Notes under the pieces: generated by a model
Databases searched by the model: none
What the model was told of the DNA's origin: nothing
What the model saw: the letters and a program-made list of their open reading frames with translations, nothing else
Translations under genes and position numbers: made by a program
Part shown: piece by piece, positions 1 through 13,100 of the stretch
Numbering within the stretch: the first letter of the stretch is position 1
Layout: each line of letters starts with the position of its first letter
Source of the DNA: Rhipicephalus microplus
Taxonomy: Eukaryota > Arthropoda > Arachnida > Ixodida > Ixodidae
Assembly (NCBI RefSeq): GCF_043290135.1
Contig: NC_134707.1
Span: 82,686,447-82,750,446 of the forward strand
Direction of reading: 5' to 3'
DNA: 64,000 nt

Positions 1-1026
1 AGTCAGTTGCGCGTCCACTTATACATCAAATGAGTTCACGTCCTCATTAATACATAGGTCCACCCAAACGTCATTATTGTTAGCATTCGAAACGTCATCG
101 CATCAACCAGAGCCTGAAGTTCGTAAGTCAACTCGGATGCCAGTTCAACGAGACGTTCCTGAAAAGAGAAAATGTGCATAAGTACCTGATGGTGTAAATA
201 GGCGACCACTGTGAAAAGAAATCCCGGGAAGCTTGACATGGAAGATGCAACTTTCGGAACTAATGCTCAAACAAGCGTTCTAGCGAGAATATGAAAAGCA
301 AGGTAGTATATTAGTAATTGTTCTGAACTGCCGTTGTAGCCAGAGGCATAATCAACATTGCACTAGTAATGAAGAAAAACTAAATGATGGCAGCAGTGAA
401 ATATCAACTGCATGCTGATAAAAGACACTGCGAAAATTTCTTTGTGTAGAGTACACCTGTGAGTATTTTGTGACTGTAGCCTATTATTATATGCATTCTG
501 TTTATAAGCACTCCAGAATACATTCCTATTGAACATTGAGGTACATTTAAAAAAAAGAACTGCAAGATGCGGTCTGTAAATGCTTAAAGTTTCTTCTGTT
601 TCATGCGCGTGAACATTGTCCTGTGCAAAGCAGTGAAATTTGGACGAGTTGGTGCCAGAACAGCTTCAAAAAAAAACAAAAAAACTGCGCAGCAGTGCGA
701 GACGCAAACAAAGAAATGACGAGAACATTCGCTCCTTTTCGTGATTTTTTCCATTGTGTCTCGTCCAACTTCTCAGTTTTTCTGACGGTGAACATACTTG
801 TTGGCACGCAGACATTTCAGTGAAGTGTCAATATTGCTTTTGTGAATGGAGACCTTCCGTGCGCGAGTTTTGCATTAATTAACTGTTTGTTTTTAATAAA
901 GTCAAGATAAAAATTACTGAGTAAGAAAAGCAGAGTAGCCAGATCCATAGAGTTTTCTGCATAACACTAGAGAGAACTCTGGCGCTGACGTTTAAGGAAG
1001 CTGGAACCCATGATGCTTCAGCCAGC
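1..1026. other. 5' flank of split gene, no coding gene seen
   Basis: No convincing gene or RNA is visible. The last part (about 938-1000) resembles the edge of a dispersed repeat also seen near 24.92 kb, sharing a motif like ACTAGAGAGAACTCTGGCGCT. AT-rich stretches such as the one near 895-920 could serve as promoter sequence, but I see no decisive core promoter. Confidence 0.4.
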
Positions 1027-1145
1027 ATGAAAATTTCGGGTAGCACATGGGTTTATCTAATCTTCGTTTTTTCAGCTATGTTTGTCTTCGTGTGGCCAGA
1101 ATCCGAAGCTTTGCCCCAAAACAATGTTCAGCGAAGGTTCAGCAG
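1027..1145 (+). CDS. Exon 1: start codon and signal peptide
   Basis: The ATG at 1027 (context GCCAGCATGA) begins [18 protein letters not shown] and continues hydrophobic to about residue 22. A likely signal-peptidase site follows ESEA, before LPQNN. The exon is read to CAGCAG|GTACGC, leaving a two-base codon remnant. Without splicing the frame runs to a stop at 1257, giving a 76-codon ORF with an acidic DDDDE run; that unspliced reading is the alternative interpretation. Confidence 0.6.
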
Positions 1146-4100
1146 GTACGCCTCAGCACCTGGACCTCTTGAGGCTTCATCCTTTTTATCAGACGACGAC
1201 GATGAAGGGTTTGGGTATCCAAACGCTCTTATCTATGCTCTCTTAATGTTTTGGTGAAACCTTCAGATTTTCCTGGAGCCTCACTTCTACGTCTTGCAAC
1301 CATGGACGCGGGGCATTTCAGAGGACCACCTGACCAGCAGTCATCTCGGCCGACCACTGCGAGGATGAGAGGAAACTTGCCCTGTGACACTAAGGACACA
1401 GAGCTGTACTCAGCCGTTTCGGAAGACAACTAATCCGACGATGATTTCATTCCCATCTGGATTGAGAGGGTGAAGAGGAAGATTGTCAACACAACCTCCT
1501 CCACTTCTGTGAGTACAGCGACTATGAGATAAAGGCATGAGTGCTCTCTGCACGTCATCATCTTTTTGCCAAAAAAGTCCTGGGGAAACCAGCGACTGCT
1601 CAACCGGCAAGCACTCTCCGCTTTTTTGGAACGTTAGGTGTCAAATCTAATGACGGACATCAGAGTGAGTACGCGAAAAAAAAAGTGACAGCTTTGCCAC
1701 AAAGGCGAAGCAATGAACACGATAGCAACAAATTGGAAGGTGACGCGCAGAATGGCAAGCAGATTGAAACGTGCCCCGCGTTTTCGACGCAGAAATGACG
1801 CACGAAATGTACTCACAGGTACAGATGAACACGAATAAGCGTCTGAGTTGTTACTTCGGTATGTCTGGAAAGTGTGCCCTTTTAGCAAACACAGGCAGTA
1901 CAACAATTGCAGTGACCTTTGTGCATGCCGTAACTACAACAGAATCGTTCCAGTGCAAGCCCAACGCCAGCCAAGATGTATGATCCTTCCCACCGGGAGA
2001 TAAGGGCGCGCGAGAAATAAGAGAGTTTTAGTACTGCGTACGCTGCGTACGTGGCGGCGTTGCGTACGTGAGGACGCCACGTTCTGCGTAGTGTGCATGC
2101 GCAGACCGCAACGCGCACGTATCGAATTACGTACGCAGCCGCTACGTACGCACGCATGAGATGCGTGCGTGCGTACGTGTGAGGTGATCGCGCCGCTCTC
2201 GAACAAGTTCGCGATAGCGCGAGACTTCGTTTTGCGAAATGGTGGTATCGAAGGCAAGCACCGACCGGCGAAGTGGCTCAAAATATGGCCATAATCTGGC
2301 TATAACACTTAGATTGGCTCACATTGGCTGTCAACAACACGTGCTTCTATTTTTATCTACCAGATGACGCAACACGTTTCACGCTCGTTACGTACGCGGG
2401 TGCTACGGCGTACTAAAAGCCGATTAGTGGCAAACGACGCCACGTAACGCAAGGCGCTTGCGTGATGGGTACGTAGCACCATTCCGCAGTACTAAAACTC
2501 TCTACAGTCTACTCCCCTCCTCTACGCGTGCCAACGTACGCGTGAGAGATGAGAGCCGCCGCGCGCTCATTGCCCCATCTTGCTGATAATGCTGAAAAAA
2601 AAAACGATAGTCAACCCCCCCCCCCCCCCCCCGAGATGGCCGTCGACATTGGTAAGTGGTAGATATGAATAGCTTGCCGTTTGATTGTTGGAGGAGGTAC
2701 CCCTCGGCGGCTCAGTCGTTAACGCCTGCCTCACCTTCATGACACGGAGGGTGACGTTCGATTCCACGCACTGGAGTCATTTTCCGGATTTTATTTTCTT
2801 GAGTTTCATATTATAGATACGTATACATATACAGTGCAAGACGCCGACACCAGCGGCGAATGTTTCGCTCACAACCGCCGGGGCCGACGCCAGCGGTGGG
2901 TTTTCTGCGACACGGGCTCTTTAACGCTCTCACGTTGAAATGCATTGAAGGGGTGGTGCCACCATATTTATGTTAACGTGATAGCGTTAGAGAGCTCATG
3001 TCGCAGAAATCTCGCCATCGGTGTAAGCCCCGTTGGTTGTGAGCGAAAAATTGTCTGTGTGTCTGTGACCGAAAAATAAAGTTACCGAGATTACCGTGGG
3101 AGGCCGCTACTTGTCCACGCGTGCGCGTGTGATCACGCTGAAAAGCCGCGCATTCGAAGAAAAAAAAGTGCTCAAGGTCACGAGGTATGATAGTTCCTTT
3201 GGCCCTGCCACCCTTACCTCCTTAGCTTCCAACGCTCTCGTCGGGACGAGAGAAGAGATAATGCCGGTGCTGCATGCGACAAACTTTTGTAACTCCACTC
3301 GCACTGGATGGATTCTTAAAACTTTTGCGGCGCTGAATTCGTGAGGCGATAACCTCTTCTAGTGAATTCAATTCATGGTTACCTAAAAAGTGTTTCAGGA
3401 TCCCTGTAACGCAATTCGTTTGACAGGTTTCTGGACGAAAATGAGCCCACTCGGCGATTTTTAGGCGCGTTTGAGAAGCCTCAAACTACGTCGAAAAAAG
3501 GCCGGGGTATAGTGCAGCCATCGCCGCTAAAAACAGACAGAAAGTTTCAAATAGCTCTAAAAATGAACAACTACGTCCATCTAGCGGAAAACTTATCATG
3601 CCTTACCACAGGCGTTGATCAACCGAACAGCGAATGCCAGATAATGTGCTGCTATCTGTGAGACTCTTTGTGGGATGCACTGTGGGATGTCCAAGCGCGT
3701 TAAAGAACACCACATAATTGACATTTCCGGGGTCCATCTCTACAGCGTCTCATGATCATATTGTTGTTTTGGGACATGGAACCTTAGGAATTTTTATTAT
3801 TTCCAGGCATATTGATTCCTTGTAAGGATGGATAGAGTATGCTATACTCAGTGCCATCTTAGACTACTCGCTCGAATTTGATGTCGCGAAAGGTTTCCTA
3901 AACTTATTTGTTCACCTTGCTTGAATTCGTGCTCAGGAAACCGTCATTTATCCACACTAAGTAGGAATATTTGTGCTTGACGCACTACGAGAGACATTCA
4001 TAATATATAATACCGATCATCCACGTCAATTTGAACGCCTGCTTAGGAGCAATATTTATGCTTGAAACGGCACGAGAGACACTCGTAATATATCGTTCCG

Positions 4101-7100
4101 GTCATCTACGTCTCTCTGAACGCCAGTCGCGCGATTCGCACTTGCACTTTGAGGGAATAAGTACACACAGCAGGAAAATTCTACAAAAAAAGCCATAAAC
4201 TCCATCTATCACGACGAAAATTTGGTCCTCTGCTATACAATCTAGCGTGAGGTTCTTGCAGCTGTAGATAAAACAAAACGTAGTTTGTTGCTTCTTAGTA
4301 ATGTAGGAGCGTATCAGTAGTGCTAGTATGTCGGAATGTATGTGTTTCACTCCACTTGCAAGGAATACGCATACACCGGAAACACTCACAAGTGCACTGG
4401 TGCCGCATCGCATGATTCTGCCCTGAACGACTTCATCGCATAAGGAAACTGCTAGAAATAACGAAGAGTGCGTTTTCGATATACTGTAAGTAGTAACCCA
4501 TTTTAAACTATGGGCGTTCACGAAAGTATTTTAAATATGTCCCATTCCAATCATTACACTATTCGAATGGTAGATAAAAAAGCATGAACAATTAAAGGAC
4601 ACAGAAAAGGTGACACACCCAACTATCGCCCTTGTTTCAACGAATTACGTTTCCAGAAGCGTAAAAAAAAATTGACTGCAGAGCTTCGGCAAATCGGGAC
4701 GAGATACTCCGCACAGCACATTAGACAGTAAAGTTTATTTATTGTAGCGATTTATCAACACAGTAAGCACTTTTTTAGGATATATAAACTATTCCCATTC
4801 ATAAGAAGAAAGCAGGGTTGGGCGAAATACTGTTCTTTTGTTTGAACAATTTCTATATGTTTGAAAATTCAGATTAGCATAATCCTGACAGACATATTGC
4901 GATATTGTATAGTGCGTAATGATTTCATGTTGATGTGGCTACGCTTGGAATAGAGGCCTTTGTCAAGCCGTAATTAAATTTTCCTTTCACTGTACTGCAT
5001 CACTGTTGGAACTTTTGTAAGGTCACCATTCATTTCCTTTGATGTCAAATATGTGGTTAATTAGTACAGACACGTGCGACAACGAGCGACATGTCCTGAC
5101 GTAGATATCAGCATATCCTGAAAGGCATCATACGCGTTGTACGTTCCGTGCAAGTAATGACGTAAAACAGATGGTCTCACGAGATGCTTTTCTTCACTGA
5201 ATATGACCGCACTCATGGCTATAAAGCAAATCTTTCATGCTGACTTCCACTGGTGGGCAGCAGTCTTAAAATTTAGCCTCCCGATGGGGCCTGTCAGTGA
5301 TGAAGGCCAGATGGGGGTAGAGTGGCGGGGTGAGATCGTTTGAACAACTTTTAGCTAGCGGAGCCATTTAAAATGCGTTAACAGTACCCCAAATCTCATC
5401 AATGAGTCATTTAGGGTTGAAATTGGGTGTAATGTCATGCTATAGGAAAAATCTGGATGATGGTAATATTCATAGTGACTGAAAGTTTTGGTGCTCACCC
5501 TGCAATTTAAACTTTTGGAAAATTCACGGTTGTGTTTTAACACAGGACAAAAACATCGGGTTATTTACACACACAAAAAAGGCTAATACCAGTCACGCTT
5601 TCGTAGTTCGGGAACAAACTTATATTTAGAAATAGAATACACATACACTAAAATGCTACCTGAATGAACGTCACTAATATAACTGTCCAGTTGTACGGAC
5701 CTTTTTTTTAATACCCCACAATATCTATTTGAGTACCCGATGCCAGCGCGCTTCCGTTCAAATCATTGCAGGCCACCCTTCATTTCTACGAACATACATT
5801 CGGACACCATCCAATGTCTCTCAGGTCATATTGGTCATGTGTTGTCCTAAAAAGTGGGTAGAGGCAGCACTTTGCATTTGGAAGATTTTGCCGATTTGGA
5901 CTTTTGCTTTCAGAAATGTGACATAACATCTACACAAGATGTTACGTCAAGAGTCCAACCTGAGGAATAAGAAAAAAAATTAAATAGAGTAAGAGGCAAC
6001 TCTTGTAAACAAAGCACAAAAACTTTGAACTAAAGACGTTTATCTATCTAGGAAACCAAAGTACGCTGTGGCCTAGCAGACAGTTGAGTCGGATAGATTT
6101 TATGAAAGCTTAATGTCGGTCACACAATTCCTTACCTGTCCAGGCATAAGCACACAGCTTCAGCAAAGAATTACAACATTTCTCGAAACATGCTAGATAG
6201 ACAGATGGAAAGAATAGGAGAGTAAAGTATGAATGTTAAGAAATCTAGACGGCAGGTATACTACTCTACCACAGGGGAAAATGGTGGGGTATAACTACAG
6301 AGGTAGAGAGATGGGAAACATGCACAAACCACACCTCATCAAGATAAGTCCATTGCCCTAAAGCCACTTGCGAAACTCAGATGAGTTCAAAAAGTTGAGC
6401 GCTGCCTTCATAACTTTAACCCACAATGACTTTTAAGACTACGTTGCAGAATGGTTTCGTCTCTTGTTGACCTGTGATCTGTGGGAGCTAGAGAAACTGC
6501 GATTGGTCTTCTCCAAATATTGCAGCGAGGACAGTCGCAGAAGACCAGCAGTAGTGTCTCCTCGCTACTACAGGAGCCACAAACAGGGTTGTTAGCCATT
6601 AGGAATCGAAAGAAGAATGACTTCGTGAAAGTCACTCTTATTTCATACACGACAAGAAAGAGTGGCATCACTTACTGGACAATGCCGAAATAAGCAGAAA
6701 TTCACAGTTAAGAAAGCAGCATTGCAAATTGAAGTGTTCACATTTTATTTAGACAACTGATAATTTTGTTTTAGTTTCTAATAGCAAGTTAGAACATGAC
6801 TGCTTCAGAGTAGCGAATATTAACTTTGACGAACTTTTCGCTGGGGTCGCTTGAAGCTCACTGAAGAGGTATTTTATTGTCCATAAGATGCAGAACTTCA
6901 ATGACGTCATGATAAAGATTTGTAGGCACTTTAGTCAAAATCATTACGCGTAAAACATATAAATTCCCATATTACGGCATTGTTTTGTTTTTGTTACAAA
7001 AGACTATTGAGTGTTCGTAAATAACGTGGTATCAATGGGACTCAATCATACACAGTCCTTCATAGCTTGTGCTAAAAAGGTTTCATTTTTGGGTAAAGAG

Positions 7101-10100
7101 GCAGAGGAGCGTATTCATCGCGGGCTACATGCCTGGTAGAAACGGGGGAAAGCTGATAAATACTCGAGCAGATAAGGGTAGAGGCTTCTGCCTTAATTCT
7201 TGCGGTCTCTACTGACCATCGTATGCAAACAGCGTCCCCCCAAAAGTTCACCTGTGCATCTTTTGGATGCCTTCATCACAATGCCTTCATTCTCATGCCT
7301 CTACAAAGAGCCGTTCGTTTTCTGCAAGAACTTACAACTGCCCACATTTTCAGAAGTAATAGAAATGAATGATTACTTCAAAAGATCCGTGATTTCGGGT
7401 GTCGCGAAATAGTTTGTCCCTGCAGCTTCACTTGACTCTGTGTGCGCGGTGTGAAAAAGGCTTGCGAAAGCAAAAACAATTGCTGATTTTTCAACATAGA
7501 TGGGGTCACGTGACACGCCTATTAGCAACAGATAAACGCAGCTGTAGCATGAGAAGTTGAAGAGAAACAGCTGCGCGGAGTATAAGTGCCTTGTGTATTA
7601 TCAGAACTGCCACCACTTCACAAGTACGCTGGAATAGGTTCCTTTTATCATTTTGTACTGCACGCTCTGCTTAGATTAGACCACTGTGCCATTCGCTTAT
7701 TAGATTTGGCTTAAAATTTAGCATTAAACCAGAAGAACTAGCAACGACACGTAAATATTTTCACCAGATATTACGAATAATTTATAAACTGCGCGAAAAG
7801 GAATATCATACATCATTTTGAAGACTAAGCGTTAGCCTAATCTATATTTATTTAGGTTATTTCAAATACGTTTCAAGCCAGTAAACCTCCACAGCATACA
7901 TTAGGTGTCGTACTAAGGTAGCCTCTAATGTTGAGTTGCGAAACGTACAATGCAGCTTCTCTGCGCTACAATAATGTCCGCGCAGTGGCGCCTACATAGA
8001 CTTGTCCTCAGTGTTATTTTCAGAGTATCACTTGGCGTGTCTCTTCCAGGGGGCCACAAATTAGACTCCAAGAAAGTTGGTGCTGCATTCTTGATGCAGC
8101 TTTCAGTGATCTTGTATACATTAAAAAATGCTAAAACACTCAGAACAGTCGATGAAGTTCCTATTTAACAGTTGCTTACTTTTGCTATGAAGGTGTTGTA
8201 AAAAAAAACAATTTCCCGAAAGCAGGTACTGTTCCTAACTGCTCCGGCGTCGAAGCAATGCACCACCATTTTGCATAAGCTTTAGCAGTGCAGTAAACGC
8301 ACCCAATTAATAAACGTCAGTGAATGTTTGCGGCACCAGCTGGTATTTTGTGAAAAGAAGAAAAAAATATGGCAGTCACACGTTCAATACCGCTCAAAGT
8401 TTGATGCTTATAGTTGCTTACTAAGGCTGTAAAGGTTTACATTATGATGATACGTGGGGTTTAACGTCCCAAAAACACCATATAATTATGAGAGACGCCG
8501 TAGTGGAGGGCTCCGGAAATTTTGACCACCTGGGGTTCTTTAACGTGCACTCAAATCTGAGCACACGGGTCCACAACATTTCCGCCTCCATCGTAAATGC
8601 AGCCGCCGCTGCCAGAATTCGATCCCGCGACCTGCGGGTCAGCAGCCGTGTACTTGAGCCACTATAGACCACGGCGGTGGGGCAGTTTTACATTATACAG
8701 CGATGGGTTTACTAGTATGACTTGAACCGAATAATTGCAATATTTTTTGTTAAGCCTGAATGACCGATTCTGGCTGAAGTGAGTTTAAGGACGCAATCCA
8801 CGTGAACAAAACAAAAAACGAAAAAGCCCCGCCAGGCCTGCGCGGAAGGCACAGCACAGTCACAGCGAAAGCTTGAAAAGCGGCCTTCCAAAGCCTTTCC
8901 TAAACAGTGAGTGGGTAACTGTTGCAAGCACACTTTCTGGGTACCCACTACGGCATTATAATAATAATTTCTAGGTAGTAGACCAGCATTCGCTATGCTA
9001 TTTTCGCCATTATTCTGATATGTGGAGATTGACGTCCCAAAACCACCAAATGGTTATGAGAGACGTCGTAGTGCATGGCACCGGAAATTTCGACGACCTC
9101 CGGTTCATTAACGTGCGCCTGAATCTGAGCACACAGGCCTACAACATTTCCGCCTGCTTCGGAAAAGCAGCCGCCGCAGCCGGGAGCTGATCCTGTGACC
9201 TGCTGGTCAGTCAGCAGCCGAGTACCTTAGCCATTAGACCAACGCGGCGGAACTTCACCATTCTTCTGAGAAACACTGTATATACTGAACACTTGCAAGG
9301 AATTCAGTGCCAATTGTTCATGCAGTGGCTGATGACGATGAGGAATGATGCCTGAAGTGGGTATGTACCACAGGTACTAGGTGATCAAAAACAAGCTTTT
9401 GTAATGGGTTGGAGTATTTAATAACCCAATAATTACGCGATTCGCGTTATGTGAAGCCTCGTTGTTCCTTTGCTGTTCTAAAACGCTTTATTACTCATAT
9501 TAACGCAATTTTTTTTCCGACATGAAGCCTGCCTAAGACAAGTTTGCAAACAAGTCCCAAGCACCAGAGAGGCTCAGTGGTAGAATACTGGGCTGGCACG
9601 AGGCTGACCCGGGTTCGAGGCCCAGTGTGTTCCTGGAACTAGCTTTAGTTCCCTATTTCACGGTAGAGGTTACGGGCACCGGCGGCGGCGGACAACTACG
9701 GAATCGCGCGTGACCCGAGTTTTATTGTCATAACAGCTTTCACTGTTGAACAACAAAAGACAAAATGAGACTTCTTTTGTCTACGTGGTTTGCGTCCTCA
9801 ACCTTACTTGAGCATGAACTGACTTGCCCCAGAACACGTTTCAGTAAGACCAATTTTTTATAGGCTAAGAATCGTTTTCGATTTTCACGCTATGAACTTT
9901 ACTTTCAGGCTCCCATAGCGGACACTTCTGGACATTGTAGCCGATAACCATGAATGTGTCAACTTTCGGAAAAGTATATTTATTATTCACCTTGGGAACT
10001 GTGCTTTATATCATCAAGCACGGGTCGCCCTGCCACACACAGCTTCCACGTAAGAAACGTCTGATTTCTTTGTGAATAGTCTAGCTAATATTTTCGTTGA

Positions 10101-13100
10101 ACACAAAAAAAAAAGGCTGTGGAATGACGTATGGCGGGAATTGCTACAGCCACCTGGTAAAATCTACTCCAACAGGCGTTTCGCATATATGTCAAAAGTT
10201 ACTCACAATATAGTCGCCTCTGATTAACTTTAAAGTAATATGACGTACTGACTACCATTTTTTATATGTATGCCATGTTGTTTCCTTCTAAACCGCATTA
10301 GAAAACATGCATTATTTTCTTATTAAGTTGTTTATGGCCGAACCTTATTTGCTGTTCTGTTTACGAGAGCGTCGCGGCTCCTTGAGCGGACCTAACAGTT
10401 TTGACCTACCGTCCTCGTAAAACCTGCTTATTGGTACTAAATTTTCAATTACAATTTCAAAGTTTTGTTTGGTGTATTTTTCCTGGCATTCCCTGTCACA
10501 TATCTGACGAACGTAGACGGACCTCGTCCATATATGGCCGTGAAAGGTCTCTCCTGTTTGCTGTGCTGATCATGACAGTTCTGCTGCTCCTACTGATGAT
10601 GATGATTAAGGCGATGATGAATGTACGTTGGGTGTTTTAGTGCAAGTGCCAGTGGTAGCCAAACACCACAGAGTCAGGTAAGAGTTTAGGGATGTAAGAT
10701 GACCAAGTGAGAATGCAGTGTGACAGCCTCAAATTCTGCTCACTACATCTGAGCAAAAGTGATGTAAATATTGACGTCATGACAGTGTAGTGAAACGTGT
10801 TTGAAGAGGTAAACTGTGGCAGTGCGCGGAGTCAACTAAAAGATGAAGCAATGCGAGCGCAGTTATGCCTCGCAAGGACACGTTCATGCAAGGGCTAGCA
10901 GGATAAAGTGTTAAGACTATTGTTTTCACGTAGCAGCGTCGTTTTCAACAGCGTCTGCCACGAATCGCCGTTGCAAATGACTTTGTATGTGCTGGCGTTC
11001 TTTCAGCAGTTCAAAAGTGAATGGTGTTGAAATAATATTTCACCTAATAAAATGTTTCCAGAGCGGGTTTGCCCGCACAGTCGTATGTTATGAATCTGAT
11101 GTGCTAGCTGTCCGTTCATGGAGCTCGGGCATTCGCTCGGCCACTCGCGGAGTAGTTTTCCGAGCGCCACGAAGTCTGCCTAAATTGAGTTTCATTAGTT
11201 TTCGTACTTATGTAGACAGATTTATCAGCTAGAAAACACGGAACTTTTAAAAAAGAAACACACACACAGTGCTGTGTGGGCTTTTCTTTTCTAAAAGTTC
11301 TCTCATTTTGCGCTGATAAATCTTGTAAATAATCATGAACCAACTCCCCCAAGCAGCAGTTTTAGCGAAGTTTCCATACATCCTATGTTGTTCCTTTGTC
11401 AACCGTAGGGGACCTTGTGGGGTTGATCAACTTTGGATGCCGCAATTAGGCGGGTTGAGCACATCGATTGGTTGTCCGTGCTCCTGTTCACGCGATGACT
11501 GCATCTGCGCTGTTCTCAACAGATTTTACTCTTGAAATAGCGTAGCGTTTCGCATTCCCTCGCTGCAGTAAGCCTGTTCAATGGTCGAAAACTTTCAATG
11601 CAGCTTTTGGACCTCGTCTTATGCGTGCGAAGGCTCTGTTCGGTCAAATGGCACAGGATTGCATGAAGGAACTAGTAGTGTACGCCAAAACTATCCCACC
11701 ACATAAGCTGCAACAGGTAAGTACGCACTTTCTTCATAAGGCCCCCAATGCCCCGTATCACGACAGCTACACGTTGGCCTGAATTTGCACATTTCTAGGA
11801 GCATTCATTAACGCAGCTTGGCAGCGAGCTTATAGTATTGAGTGGCTGCAGCATACAAGCGTTAATTGGAACCTCTGCCTTCACAAACAGTTCTTCCAGG
11901 CCGATGTGCAGGTGGCTCTAACCATACCGATCACTGTATGGCTCTGAGCCATGCACAAATCTCTAAGAGCAACAGAGACTACTATGGCTCTTACAAGTCA
12001 TGTCCTTAGTTCAGTCATGTTTTGCCTAGCTACTTGACGATTTCTTGGTCAACTTTTGATGCCACCAAATTGTTGCATGTAAACTCTAAATTGCTTATTT
12101 GAGTCTCGAATGTTTTTATGGTGTATTAGAGGTGCGTGTTAAGTGCTTAACAATTTTCATTTACAGTTCATTAGTGTATCGCAAGATTTTTATTCCTGCC
12201 TTACGCTCATGCATGCTTCAATCATTCTACGCCATATGTTTAGTGTAATTCAGAGGAAGTTGCGCTGGTTCATTGTCATATCGTTGTTGTCAATAATGCC
12301 AGTCCATAGCTATTGAATGGTTGTCAGAAGTAGCTACTGTTGTCTGGACAGCAGTGAAGAACTGCTCGAATAAAGCTTTGCATAGTTCTGATTTTTGTAT
12401 TATTTGAAGAAGCCATCCTATGAGCAATCCACTAGCGTATACTGCCCAGCGTGAGCAATGTAACCTGAAAAAATCTCACTGGATGGCAAAGTGCGCTAAT
12501 CGTCGCATCGCAATTTTGAAGAAAAACTCTCGCACATTACAAGGAACTCAATCAATCAATCGATCAGTCAATCATTCAATCAAAATATAATTTCTAACAA
12601 TATAGCTTTATTGTGCTCGCTACTGGACACATTGAATTGCCTAGAACTTGAAATTTGTCGACGTCTTTGTATGTACGCTTGGTATCAAAACAAGCAAAAA
12701 GCTTGAACCTTGAGTAGGCCTCCAACTGGACCAGGTACATTAAAAACAAGGGTCTACGAACCCTCGAAAATGTCACCATCATGAGTAAAACGAATAAATA
12801 CATGAAATGGTTGGGTAAAATGAGAAATCCGCTCTGTGAATCAATAAAAGCTAGGTAAGTGGTGTGCGATAACGTGAAATTGGCTGCCATGCCGATTGAA
12901 GTTGAAGTGAGCTTTCTAATCAGACTACAAGTAGATATAAATACCGTGACGTTTTACACTGGCTTCTGTCATTTTTTGCACGAGTTGTATACCGTACAGC
13001 GGGGCGTAGCTATTTGAGTTAAAATATAATAATGGCGATACCTGACACTTTGACGGCAAATATGGCGTGAAGCTACGTCTCACATTGTCAACAGCGTACT

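Noticed and set aside
4102..4521. 139-codon ORF on the - strand
   Set aside because: No recognisable domain, no splice or promoter support; length plausible by chance in 64 kb.
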